This document shows positions 39,978 through 48,526 of a stretch of DNA of 59,829 bases, one piece after another; positions within the stretch are counted from its first letter, which is position 1, and the number at the start of each line of letters is the position of its first letter. The notes beneath the pieces are model-generated. The model ran no database searches. It had not been told where the DNA came from and saw only the letters and a program-made list of their open reading frames with translations. The stretch is taken from the NCBI GenBank assembly GCA_018648865.1, contig JABGQH010000004.1, forward strand, positions 141,146-200,974. Reading direction: 5' to 3'. The DNA comes from Candidatus Peregrinibacteria bacterium (GTDB lineage Bacteria; Patescibacteriota; Gracilibacteria; Peribacterales; Peribacteraceae). The position numbers were made by a program, and so were the translations under genes.

Positions 39978-40280
39978 GTGCCTACATTCGATTTTTCATG
40001 TAAAGATTGCGGCCATGTGTTCGAATTCTCTCGCCCATTTGGGGACAAAGTAATTCCTCCATGCCCAAAGTGTGGGAGCATGAATGTTGTTAAATTAATA
40101 GCTCCACCATCTATACAATTTGTTGGGGAAGGTTTTTATAAAACAGACAGTGCACCGAAACAAAATAGTGATAAAGCAGAGGAAAAACCAAAAGACTCAA
40201 ATATTGATAAAAAAGATAACAAACCAGCTAAAACTGAACCAAAACCAGAGAAATCAATCAAAAAGGATGAAAATCGCTAA
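39978..40280 (+). CDS. FmdB-family zinc-ribbon protein
   Basis: The 100-residue protein opens with MPTFDFSCKDCGHVFE and continues PPCPKCGSMNVVKLI, the paired CxxC zinc ribbon of FmdB/regulatory small proteins. A GEGFYKTD segment follows, then a Lys/Asp/Glu/Pro-rich tail of about 45 residues that is probably disordered. The family was named for a link to formamidase regulation, but its function is unknown in most bacteria. Confidence 0.88.
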   Translation: MPTFDFSCKDCGHVFEFSRPFGDKVIPPCPKCGSMNVVKLIAPPSIQFVGEGFYKTDSAPKQNSDKAEEKPKDSNIDKKDNKPAKTEPKPEKSIKKDENR

Positions 40281-40343
40281 ATAAACACCAATTAATGGGT
40301 GTATCACGCGGATAGAGCGTATTTAGATACTATGCATTTATTG

Positions 40344-40359
40344 TATAATATGTTATAAT
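40344..40359 (+). promoter_or_regulatory. Promoter -10 region of the K+ channel gene
   Basis: Two perfect TATAAT hexamers (40344-40349 and 40354-40359) lie 17-32 nt before the ATG. No good -35 box is seen; TTTAGA lies 16 nt before the first. Confidence 0.45.
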
Positions 40360-40376
40360 AATACATTGTTTCTCCT

Positions 40377-41231
40377 ATGAAACCTACAACCCATCAATCA
40401 TTGCTGGTAAGGAGTCTAGAAAAACTAACTAGTCTCACGTATATACAGCTCTTTTTGCTGTGGACATTCTTGGTTCTATTGTTTGCTTTTGGATACTTCT
40501 CTTTCGCAAGTATTGGAGACATAGCACATCACGGACCAAGTGAAATGGTTGGTATAAACAACCCTTGGGTTAGATTCTTTAATGGTCTTTATTACAGCAT
40601 AATTACTGCAACTTCTACGGGATATGGAGACATAACTCCCAGAGGATTTTCTAAAGCGCTTGCGAGCATACAAAGCATAAGTGCGCTGTTTGTTTTTGCA
40701 GTATTTGTTACTAAGCTTGTAGCACACAGACAAGAAGTTGCTCTACATCAAGTACACAGACTTACGTTCGAAGATGTCTTTCATAATATTAGAGAGGGAC
40801 TATTTATTATTAGAAAAGATTTCGATGGACTAATTGAAAGAGCAAATAATCATAATAAACTAGATGAGGAAGATTGGGACACACTTGTAATTGCATACAA
40901 ACAAGCACAAAGCCTGATTAACGAAATACCAGATTTTTATAACGAAGATAATAATCTTTATACATTGGATGCCAGACGAGAACAGTTACTACATGAGGCA
41001 GTTCACAGAACTCTACACAGAATAAATATATTACTAGACACACTAAGTAGAAATAATATTCAGTGGCAGGAACACGATATAAGTATGGAAGAATTAGCAA
41101 CTCTAATCCGAGTTGTAGAAAAAACTACACCAAAATGGCAAGAGAGTTCTCCATATCATCAAAAAGAAGCATTTATAGATATATTGGAGGCTAAAGAGAA
41201 AGTTGCAATGAGGATTGCAAACACACTGTAA
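40377..41231 (+). CDS. Two-helix potassium channel
   Basis: 284 residues. Helix 1 is near 23-42. A re-entrant pore loop carries the selectivity filter TATSTGYGDITPRG (TxTGYGD, near residue 83), and helix 2 is near 95-118 (LASIQSISALFVFAVFVTKLVA). The remaining 165 cytoplasmic residues are mostly helical and are not an RCK/TrkA nucleotide-binding domain, so gating is unclear. It likely forms a tetrameric K+ channel for membrane-potential or osmotic balance. Confidence 0.92.
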   Translation: MKPTTHQSLLVRSLEKLTSLTYIQLFLLWTFLVLLFAFGYFSFASIGDIAHHGPSEMVGINNPWVRFFNGLYYSIITATSTGYGDITPRGFSKALASIQSISALFVFAVFVTKLVAHRQEVALHQVHRLTFEDVFHNIREGLFIIRKDFDGLIERANNHNKLDEEDWDTLVIAYKQAQSLINEIPDFYNEDNNLYTLDARREQLLHEAVHRTLHRINILLDTLSRNNIQWQEHDISMEELATLIRVVEKTTPKWQESSPYHQKEAFIDILEAKEKVAMRIANTL

Positions 41232-41311
41232 ATCAGTGTAACAGTGAATCAGTAAAGCAGTGTAGCAATATGCACTGCTACACTGTTAAACTGTTATGTT
41301 GCTTTACTGAT
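41232..41311. repeat. Nested inverted repeat (cruciform) between convergent genes
   Basis: Outer arms ATCAGTAAAGCA (41248-41259) and TGCTTTACTGAT (41300-41311) are perfect. Within them CAGTGTAGCA (41258-41267) and TGCTACACTG (41276-41285) are also perfect. It lies between the channel gene and pnp, both of which end here, so a two-way terminator is likely. The sequence is built of repeated (A)CAGTG-like words. Confidence 0.75.
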
Positions 41312-41314
41312 ATA

Positions 41315-43528
41315 TTATCTTCTTGGTGGCCCACTACGATGAGGTGGCCTAGAAGGACGCTCTGGCATTCCTTCTGGACGCTCAGTAGTTTGCTTTATAG
41401 ATAAACGAGTCTTGCCATCTGATGCATTGTATTCAACACATTTGGCTTTAACTTGGTCCCCTACTTTTACAATGTCTTCTACATTTTCTGTACGTTTCCA
41501 TTGGAGCTCAGAAATATGAATCATTGCATCTTTGCCACCTAGGAATTCTACAATTGCACCAATGCCATCAATTATTCGAACAACATTACAATCGTATACA
41601 ACTCCTACTTCTGGCTTGGCAACAATCTTTTGAATCCATTCACTAGCTTTTTGCATTGAGTCTCCATCTGGAGCAGTTACAAATACTAGTCCACTATCTT
41701 CTATATCAATCTCTACACCTAGATCACCTGTAATCTTTTGGATTGTTTCTCCTCCTTTACCAATTACCAAACGAATATCCTCTGGATTGATTTGAATAGA
41801 TTCAATTCTTGGTGCTCTAGGACTTAAGCTTCCTCTAACCTCTGGGATAACTGCAAGCATGGCATCCATAATTTCTAAACGCCCAATACGTGCACGCTCT
41901 AGAGCTTCTTCGAATACTGAATCAGGTAATCCTTTGATCTTAATATCCATTTGGATAGCTGTAATACCTGTCTTGGTACCAGTTACTTTAAAGTCCATAT
42001 CTCCACCAAAGTCTTCTTCGTCCTGTAGATCAGACAGAATAATGTACTTACCTTTTTCTTCGTCTGACATTAGACCCATAGCAATTCCAGATACAGGAGA
42101 CGAGATAGGTACTCCGGCAGCCATAAGTGCAAGTGTAGAACCACAAGTAGCAGCCATAGAGGATGATCCATTACTTTCTAGGATCTCTGTAACTGTTCTA
42201 ATGGTGTATGGGAAATCTTCTGCAGAAGGTAACACTGGCTCCAAAGCTTTTTGTGCCAAATTACCGTGACCAATTTCACGATTACCGACAAATAGTCTGT
42301 TACTAGTTTCACCAACAGAGAAAGGTGGGAAGTTGTAGTGATGCATGTAGTGCAATTCTTTTTCGCCTTCCATTCCTTCTACTAACTGCTTGTCTCCTGG
42401 TGAACCCAAAGTACATGTAGTTAATCCTTGTGTTTCTCCTCTTTGGAATAGTGCACTTCCGTGAACAATGTCTGGGAGTACATCTACCATAGCTCCTAGT
42501 GGTCGTATTTCTTCTATCTTACGACTACCCATTCGAATACCTTCTTCTAAAATTAAGCGACGAACTTCGTTTTTAACAATCTTATCCATTAGATTGCCAG
42601 CCTCTTTATAAAGAACTTCTAACTCTTCGTTACCCTCAGCAGATCCATATTTTTCTTCTAATTTTTCTGCAGCGGAGTCCATTAAGTCTGTAAATATCTT
42701 TCTTCTACTTAGTTTATCAACTGGCTCTTTGATTGCCTTTTGAATAATTGGTAGAGAGTCTTTAGATAAAAACTCCATAGCTTCTTTGTTTTCTGTTGCA
42801 GCTACTTCTACCACTAGTTTTTCTTTACCTAATTCTTTTTGTATATCCCCAATGAATACAGAGATCTTCTGTGCCCACTTCTTACCAAATTCAATTGCTC
42901 TAAGCATATCTGCTTCAGACAATTCATTTGCGGCAGCATCTATCATTACAATTCTGTTTCCAGAAGATGTAACAAACAAATCAAGTGAACTACTCTTTCT
43001 AACTTCTACAGAAGGATTAAGTACTAACTCTCCGTCTACCATTCCAACACGAACAGAGCCAAGTGCTCCCTCGGATGGTGCAGTAGAAAGTGCGATAGCT
43101 AAGTTAGCTGCATTTGCGGATGTAACATCATGACAATTTACTGAGTCATAAGAAAGCACAGTACAAAAGACCTGAATGTCATTGTGAAAATGCTTTGGGA
43201 ATGTTGGTCTTAGGCCACGATCTATAATACGTCCCATAAGAACGTAATCATCTGCTGGTCGACCTTCTCTTTTTCTATAACGGCCACCACCGATTCTACC
43301 ACCGGCGTAATACTTTTCTTGATACACCACTTGAAGTGGTAAAAATGTAACACCATCACGAGCTCTGCCACTCAATGTGACATTACTCATAGAAACAGTA
43401 TCACCCATTTGGCAAAGCACTGTTGCACTGGTTTGATTGGCGAGCATTCCAGTCTTAACTTTTAGTGACTGGTCGCCTAGTTCTAGCGTGTACTCCTTTT
43501 CAGGAGAGAACGCTTTTTCATTTGACAT
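41315..43528 (-). CDS. pnp: Polyribonucleotide nucleotidyltransferase
   Basis: 737 residues with two RNase PH domains (about 10-230 and 330-560). The second holds the catalytic acids in LQDEEDFGGDMDFKV. A KH domain follows (INPEDIRLVIGKGGETIQKITGDLG, GxxG loop) and then an S1 domain (VVYDCNVVRIIDGIGAIVEFLGGKDAMIHISEL) with an Arg/Pro-rich tail. PNPase degrades RNA 3' to 5' using phosphate. It lies downstream of rpsO on the same strand with two small genes between, an expanded form of the common rpsO-pnp pair. Confidence 0.97.
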   Translation of the reverse strand: MSNEKAFSPEKEYTLELGDQSLKVKTGMLANQTSATVLCQMGDTVSMSNVTLSGRARDGVTFLPLQVVYQEKYYAGGRIGGGRYRKREGRPADDYVLMGRIIDRGLRPTFPKHFHNDIQVFCTVLSYDSVNCHDVTSANAANLAIALSTAPSEGALGSVRVGMVDGELVLNPSVEVRKSSSLDLFVTSSGNRIVMIDAAANELSEADMLRAIEFGKKWAQKISVFIGDIQKELGKEKLVVEVAATENKEAMEFLSKDSLPIIQKAIKEPVDKLSRRKIFTDLMDSAAEKLEEKYGSAEGNEELEVLYKEAGNLMDKIVKNEVRRLILEEGIRMGSRKIEEIRPLGAMVDVLPDIVHGSALFQRGETQGLTTCTLGSPGDKQLVEGMEGEKELHYMHHYNFPPFSVGETSNRLFVGNREIGHGNLAQKALEPVLPSAEDFPYTIRTVTEILESNGSSSMAATCGSTLALMAAGVPISSPVSGIAMGLMSDEEKGKYIILSDLQDEEDFGGDMDFKVTGTKTGITAIQMDIKIKGLPDSVFEEALERARIGRLEIMDAMLAVIPEVRGSLSPRAPRIESIQINPEDIRLVIGKGGETIQKITGDLGVEIDIEDSGLVFVTAPDGDSMQKASEWIQKIVAKPEVGVVYDCNVVRIIDGIGAIVEFLGGKDAMIHISELQWKRTENVEDIVKVGDQVKAKCVEYNASDGKTRLSIKQTTERPEGMPERPSRPPHRSGPPRR

Positions 43529-43689
43529 AAAAAATAAGGAAAGAAATTAATAAAATTCTTCCTCCAATGATTTCAATACCTTACTTGAATGGATTCACAT
43601 CTCTGCTCACAAAATTAGTGTGAGGAGGAACGTAAACCCAGATGTAAGGGTGTAAGAAACTGTGGAGGAAAAGAACTGCGAAAAGTATA
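43529..43689 (-). promoter_or_regulatory. Leader region of pnp
   Basis: A minus-strand TATACT box (43684-43689) would start a leader of about 150 nt before pnp. The leader contains TTCCTCCTCACAC and GTGTGAGGAGGAA-type complementary blocks and three TCCTCC runs. pnp is often autoregulated through its leader; here that is only suggested. Confidence 0.35.
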
Positions 43690-43750
43690 CCCCTACGCAA
43701 ATAAAATGCACGCAAATACATGATTCAATTAAATTTAATATAAAACTATA

Positions 43751-44131
43751 TTATTCACATTGAGCATAATAATCTGGGTTTCTTGGCCCCAAATTCGCAT
43801 GTTCAACAATAACCGTAAAAATACCATCAATAATACCCTCACTAATACCCAATATTTTCTTCTTTGGTCTTATTCCATCATCCTCAATGCATTCCATTAT
43901 AAGAATACGAGTTTCATCTGATACCCCCATCCTCTCAATCAAATTATCCATAGAGGTCAAAGCTGTTGTTTCTATAAAGAATGGTTTTACTGATTCGCTA
44001 TCATCACATTTAATATATAAACGCATTGGCATACCATCGTCCGAACAAACGTGTAGGCAGTCACTACTTGATAATGGCCCTATATGATGTTGAGTAAAAG
44101 TATTCATGTACCGATACATCATTACACACAT
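43751..44131 (-). CDS. Small protein of unknown function
   Basis: The frame holds 126 residues; an internal start at MNTFTQHHIGPL (eight codons in) is equally possible. It is acidic and soluble, with two internal cysteines near DCLHVCSDDGMPMRLYIKCDD and a beta-rich C terminus (IIDGIFTVIVEHANLGPRN). No family is recognised. It lies between the TrpR-like gene and pnp on the same strand. Confidence 0.55.
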   Translation of the reverse strand: MCVMMYRYMNTFTQHHIGPLSSSDCLHVCSDDGMPMRLYIKCDDSESVKPFFIETTALTSMDNLIERMGVSDETRILIMECIEDDGIRPKKKILGISEGIIDGIFTVIVEHANLGPRNPDYYAQCE

Positions 44132-44175
44132 GTAACAACAAATCCAAACAAATCCTTATATTTTATTTATATTTA

Positions 44176-44439
44176 TTAAAGAAACTTTTTAAAACCACCA
44201 CTCCCATATTTTAGCTGCCTAGAGCCACGTGTAACCTTGCTTATGCTTATACCAAGCTTGGTAGCTATGTCTCTTTGAGACATTCCCGAGTGGAGCAACT
44301 TAATAAGTTGCCACCTCTCAGACAAGCTCTCCTGCTCCTGTGGAGTAAGAATATCCAGCAGTAACAAACGAGCTTCTTCATCTGTTTTTACACTCGAAAA
44401 AAGCGAACACAATTCCCGAAAGTTGTTTAACTTAGACAC
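44176..44439 (-). CDS. TrpR/YerC-family DNA-binding protein
   Basis: The 87-residue, all-helical protein matches the TrpR/YerC-YecD family: LLLDILTPQEQESLSERWQLIKLL, then the helix-turn-helix HSGMSQRDIATKLGISISKVTRGSRQLKYG. TrpR represses tryptophan genes with tryptophan as co-repressor; YerC-type relatives have other or unknown targets. No trp gene is nearby, so the ligand is unknown. It follows rpsO by 25 nt and is likely in the same transcript. Confidence 0.85.
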   Translation of the reverse strand: MSKLNNFRELCSLFSSVKTDEEARLLLLDILTPQEQESLSERWQLIKLLHSGMSQRDIATKLGISISKVTRGSRQLKYGSGGFKKFL

Positions 44440-44464
44440 AACAAGAATTGTACCTTATTTTTAG

Positions 44465-44728
44465 CTATCTCTTCAAATTATTAGATTCAAGTACCTTCTG
44501 ATATTCAACAGGTAAATTCATCTTTAAGTAATTTAGGAGAGTTCTTCTTTTTGCAACTTTAGAAAGAAGTCCTTTTCTAGCAGAGAAATCCTTTGCATGC
44601 TCTTTTAAATGCTTGGTAAGCAAATCAATCTCTTTAGTTAGAATAGCAACTTGTACATGTGGGGAACCAGTATCCTTATCATGCATACGATGCTTAGTAA
44701 TTAAGCGTTTCTTAGAAGTTTTCTTCAT
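44465..44728 (-). CDS. rpsO: 30S ribosomal protein S15
   Basis: The start MKKTSKKRLITKHRMHDKDTG gives 87 residues of S15 with GSPHVQVAILTKEIDLLTKHL, HAKDFSARKGLLSKVAKRRTLLNYL and the C terminus EYQKVLESNNLKR. ATG 44734 (MVMKK) is an equal alternative; the longer frame to 44785 would read the leader. S15 binds the central domain of 16S rRNA early in 30S assembly. It leads an rpsO / TrpR-like / unknown / pnp series, and its leader may be autoregulatory. Confidence 0.96.
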   Translation of the reverse strand: MKKTSKKRLITKHRMHDKDTGSPHVQVAILTKEIDLLTKHLKEHAKDFSARKGLLSKVAKRRTLLNYLKMNLPVEYQKVLESNNLKR

Positions 44729-44734
44729 GACCAT

Positions 44735-44830
44735 AAACAAAGGGGTGAAGTAATCTAGCCGGGCGGGGCAAAAGCCTCGCAGCAACGAGGACGGCAGCTT
44801 TAGCCACCGGTTCGTTACGTGCGGTCATTC
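44735..44830 (-). promoter_or_regulatory. Structured rpsO leader, possible S15 autoregulatory RNA
   Basis: On the minus strand, CGGTGGC-TAAA-GCTGCCG (two G-U pairs present only on this strand) is followed at once by CCTCG-TTGCTG-CGAGG, then a GCCCCGCCCGGC stretch, all within 100 nt of the start. S15 commonly represses itself by binding such leader hairpins, in lineage-specific shapes. Function is inferred from position. Confidence 0.5.
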
Positions 44831-44938
44831 TATGAACACTGCAGTAAATTCGCAAGAAAAAGGGGGAGATAATGGGTAATATGATCATAAAAGAATTAAG
44901 GAGTGGACACACGTTCACCCTGTGATATCATGTGCCAC

Positions 44939-46120
44939 ATGACACCTATATATGTACTACTGGGATCAATACTTGCAGTCACACTCTTTCAAGCCTTTAG
45001 GCAGATATTCTCTAAAAAGAATATAAATTCAGCAGATATACAAAATCTAGCTTCCACTAAAGCGCAATTAGAACAAATAACTGCAAAGAATGGTGAGATT
45101 AGCCAACAGCTTGCATCAGAAAAGTCTGAAAAGGATGAGATAAAAGGCAAAGCAACTGAGTTAAAGGAAAGTTATATCCATTTAAAGAGTGAAAATGGAG
45201 CTCTTATAAAAGATAAGGAAACTCTCCAGAAAACGATTAATAAATACGAAGCCGAACTAGAGAGGAAAGAAAAAGACCAAGAGAGAAAAATAAATGAGTT
45301 GGAATCCGCAAGGAACAGCTTGGCTCAAGAAAGAGCAAGAGTAATAAAAGAAGACGAAGATCGGCTAAAGAAAGAAAGTGAAGAAAGAGACAGGATGTGG
45401 GCTGAGCATGAGATCAAAGTTGTGTCTCATCTAACAGACCTATGCAATCAACCACAGTTTGCTTTTAGCTCATACGATAACAATAATTTGCCAGAAGGTT
45501 TTCATGGCTCTCTTAAGCCAGACTTTATGATAGATTTTTTGGATCAATACGTTGTATTTGATGCAAAGGTATCAGAGGCTAAAAACCTTCAAATATATAT
45601 TAATGATCAAGTTAAAAAAACAGCAGCAAAGGTTAAAGGAAACAAAAAGATCTACACTTCTATCTTCTTAGTTGTACCAACTGTTGCAATAGGTGAGTTA
45701 AAGAAAAAATATTTCTACGAAGAAGGTTTCACATTCTTTGTAGTAGAGCCAGAATCAATTGCTTCAATACTTGCTCTATTTAAAAAGATAGAAAACTATG
45801 AATTTGCAGAAGCTATGGACCCACAGGAGAGGGAAAATATTGTTGACCTAGTTGCAGCATTTAATTATCACATCTCTGCACGTAACGCACATGAGCTTGG
45901 ACTAATACTTCATGGCCTAGAAACATTAGACAGAGCAGAAAAGAATATGGACCCCAAGTTACTAGCAGAAGCCATGGCAAAAAAGACAAAGATGCGACAC
46001 CTTAATTTGAATACTGCTGACACAAAAGAGCTGGTTGCAAATCCTGAAAAGGTAACACAGCAGCTACTGAACCTAGTAGAACCAAAAGCAAAAATTTCTA
46101 AGGAAGATTTACAAAAATAA
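44939..46120 (+). CDS. RmuC-like protein
   Basis: Beginning at MTPIYVLLGSILAV (alternative starts lie up to 12 codons upstream), the 393-residue product has an N-terminal membrane helix and a long coiled coil (about 30-165). An RmuC-type domain follows with the PD-(D/E)xK-like core SLKPDFMIDFLDQYVVFDAKVSEA, then FLVVPTVAIGELKKKYFYEEGFTFF and a helical C terminus. RmuC restrains recombination at inverted repeats in E. coli, possibly as a nuclease. Linkage to the UvrD/PcrA helicase 25 nt downstream fits a DNA-repair role. Confidence 0.85.
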   Translation: MTPIYVLLGSILAVTLFQAFRQIFSKKNINSADIQNLASTKAQLEQITAKNGEISQQLASEKSEKDEIKGKATELKESYIHLKSENGALIKDKETLQKTINKYEAELERKEKDQERKINELESARNSLAQERARVIKEDEDRLKKESEERDRMWAEHEIKVVSHLTDLCNQPQFAFSSYDNNNLPEGFHGSLKPDFMIDFLDQYVVFDAKVSEAKNLQIYINDQVKKTAAKVKGNKKIYTSIFLVVPTVAIGELKKKYFYEEGFTFFVVEPESIASILALFKKIENYEFAEAMDPQERENIVDLVAAFNYHISARNAHELGLILHGLETLDRAEKNMDPKLLAEAMAKKTKMRHLNLNTADTKELVANPEKVTQQLLNLVEPKAKISKEDLQK

Positions 46121-46145
46121 ATAAAAAGAAAGTATAATTACGCAC

Positions 46146-48419
46146 ATGCCTGTCACAGAATCTGCATTACTCAACGGTGTAAACGACGAACAAAGAAAAG
46201 TAGTTACACAAACACAAGGTCCATCTTTAATAATTGCAGGAGCAGGAAGTGGCAAGACTCGTGCCCTAACACATAGGATCGCCTATTTAATGGAACAAGG
46301 TGTTAAGCCATGGCAAATACTTGCTGTTACTTTTACAAACAAAGCAGCAAAAGAGATGAAGGAACGAATTGGAAATCTATTAGAAATTGAAGAGGAAAAA
46401 AATGTTAATCCTTTTTCATTCGGCAGTGGGAAAATGCCAACATCAGGAACATTCCACTCCATATGCGCCAGAATATTAAGGAGAGAAATAGAACACATAG
46501 GAATGGATTCTCATTTTGTTATTTACGATACAGAGGACCAAAGAAAACTGGTTAAAGAAATATTAAAAGAAATGCACATAGACGATAAAGAATTAAAACC
46601 ACGTGCAGTATTAAGTTATATAAGCAGATTCAAATCAGAAGCACTGTTACCTACAGAGGCAGAGTCCCAAGCATCCGACAGTCATATGAAACAAGTGGTA
46701 GCTGTTTACAAGAAATACCAACATGCATTAAAACAATCAAATGCACTAGATTTTGATGATTTGATACTAGAAACAGTTCGATTATTTAATGAATGTCCAA
46801 ATGTATTAAATAAATATCAAGAAACATGGAGGTACATCCACGTAGACGAGTATCAAGATACAAATCATTCACAATATCTATTTATTTCACTCCTTGCACA
46901 AAAGTATAGAAACCTATGTGTAATTGGAGACCCAGATCAATCAATATATTCATTTCGTGGTGCAGACATACGCAACATAATGGAGTTTGAAAAAGAATAT
47001 CCAGATGCATTAAAAATTACATTGGAACAAAATTATCGATCACATCAGTTAATCTTAGATGCTGCAGATGCAGTAATATCTGTAAATCCAGACAGACCAA
47101 AAAAAAGTATGTGGTCAGAAAAAAAGGAAGGAGCTTTACCAATTCTTAATGAGGTAGAAAACGAGAAGAAAGAAGCCTCTGAGGCCATAAAAGCGGTTCA
47201 AGAATTCCACAGGAAACACGGACATTTTAAAAATCAAGTAATCCTATATAGAACAAACGCACAATCCAGATTGTTCGAAGAGGCATGTTTACGCTCAGGT
47301 ATCCCCTATCGAATTGTAGGAGGAGTAAAGTTCTACGCTAGAAGAGAAGTAAAAGATGTGCTCGCCTACTTGCAAGTATTGCTTAATCCAAACGATGCTC
47401 TTTCGTTGTTAAGAATTATAAATGTACCTGCTAGAAAGATAGGCCTCACAACAATTGGTAAATTGCAGGAATACTCAAGTATAAATAAAATATCATTATG
47501 GAAAACATTGCATGACGTAGAAGAGATACAATCAATAAATCAACCTACAAAAGAACGACTATCCTCGTTTATAGAAATACTAGATAAACTAAAGATACAA
47601 TCTGAAAAAGTTACTGTGTTAGAACTAGCAAATTCACTACTAGAAAAAATCGGAATGGAGAGTTGGTTACGGGACGAAACAGAAGAAGGAGAAGAGCGAT
47701 GGAGAAATGTTCAAGAGTTGCTTTCTGTAATGCAGAAGTACAATGGATTAGACCCACTTATCTCATTAACTAGCTTTTTAGAAGAAGTTTCACTCATATC
47801 AGAAGTAGATTCATTAAATGAGGGATTAGATGATGCATTAACACTTATGACACTCCATTTGTGCAAAGGACTAGAGTTTAATCATGTAATTATTGCAGGA
47901 TGCGAAGAGGGCATATTTCCGCACAGCAATTGCATGCTAAATAAAGAACAATTAGAAGAAGAAAGGAGGCTAATGTATGTGGGTATGACTCGTGGAAAAA
48001 TGGAATTACATATGCTGTATGCAAGAACACGAATGCTATGGGGGCAAACACAAAGTAATGAACCAAGCAGATTCATTTATGACATACCAGATTCTTTGAT
48101 CGAACGTAGAAGTGATAATGTATTAAGTGCTTTTGCTTGGGCAAGTGATAGTGGATTTAAAAAAGCAAAACAAGGAAAAGACATAGAGCCATTCCGTCAA
48201 AAGGCACATATTGATGCAGAGTTTAATCAAGATATGGATTTTGATGATGATATAAACCAAGATAGTGAAGCAGAGCTTGCTGCTGGAATGCGCATTAGAC
48301 ATCCATCATTTGGACTAGGAATAATTAAATCTATAAGAGGAGATATCGCAGAAATACAATTTGATTCGGGCGAATCAAAAACATTAGCATTAAGCATTGC
48401 CCCAATAGAAAGAGTTTAA
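46146..48419 (+). CDS. UvrD/PcrA-type superfamily 1 DNA helicase
   Basis: 757 residues with all SF1A helicase motifs: Walker A GAGSGKTRALTHRIAYL (I), FTNKAAKEMKERI (Ia), DEYQDTNHSQ (II), GDPDQSIYSFRGAD (III), EQNYRS (IV), LMTLHLCKGLEFNHVIIAGCEEGIFPH (V) and EERRLMYVGMTRGK (VI). The C-terminal 50 residues (GMRIRHPSFGLGIIKSIRGDIAEIQFDSG) are the Tudor-like RNA-polymerase-contacting domain of PcrA. It unwinds DNA 3' to 5' in repair and clears stalled polymerase. PcrA is the closest named type. Confidence 0.95.
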   Translation: MPVTESALLNGVNDEQRKVVTQTQGPSLIIAGAGSGKTRALTHRIAYLMEQGVKPWQILAVTFTNKAAKEMKERIGNLLEIEEEKNVNPFSFGSGKMPTSGTFHSICARILRREIEHIGMDSHFVIYDTEDQRKLVKEILKEMHIDDKELKPRAVLSYISRFKSEALLPTEAESQASDSHMKQVVAVYKKYQHALKQSNALDFDDLILETVRLFNECPNVLNKYQETWRYIHVDEYQDTNHSQYLFISLLAQKYRNLCVIGDPDQSIYSFRGADIRNIMEFEKEYPDALKITLEQNYRSHQLILDAADAVISVNPDRPKKSMWSEKKEGALPILNEVENEKKEASEAIKAVQEFHRKHGHFKNQVILYRTNAQSRLFEEACLRSGIPYRIVGGVKFYARREVKDVLAYLQVLLNPNDALSLLRIINVPARKIGLTTIGKLQEYSSINKISLWKTLHDVEEIQSINQPTKERLSSFIEILDKLKIQSEKVTVLELANSLLEKIGMESWLRDETEEGEERWRNVQELLSVMQKYNGLDPLISLTSFLEEVSLISEVDSLNEGLDDALTLMTLHLCKGLEFNHVIIAGCEEGIFPHSNCMLNKEQLEEERRLMYVGMTRGKMELHMLYARTRMLWGQTQSNEPSRFIYDIPDSLIERRSDNVLSAFAWASDSGFKKAKQGKDIEPFRQKAHIDAEFNQDMDFDDDINQDSEAELAAGMRIRHPSFGLGIIKSIRGDIAEIQFDSGESKTLALSIAPIERV

Positions 48420-48423
48420 ATCA

Positions 48424-48484
48424 GTTGAAGGTCTAAAGGTCAAAGGTCACAAGTCTTTTGACGTTAGACATTCGACCTTTGACA
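48424..48484. repeat. GACGTTAGACATTCGACCTTTGAC-type repeat
   Basis: GTTGAAGGTCTAAAGGTCAAAGGTC on the left faces GACGTTAGACATTCGACCTTTGAC on the right, forming a loose hairpin. It is the fourth copy of this family, here between convergent genes. Confidence 0.65.
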
Positions 48485-48526
48485 CTTAATAAAAGTAAAC
48501 TCAATGAATTATTCAAAGCCTAGTAT

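Noticed and set aside
44712-44918. 68-codon ORF overlapping the rpsO leader
   Set aside because: It overlaps rpsO and its structured leader, with an unlikely composition.
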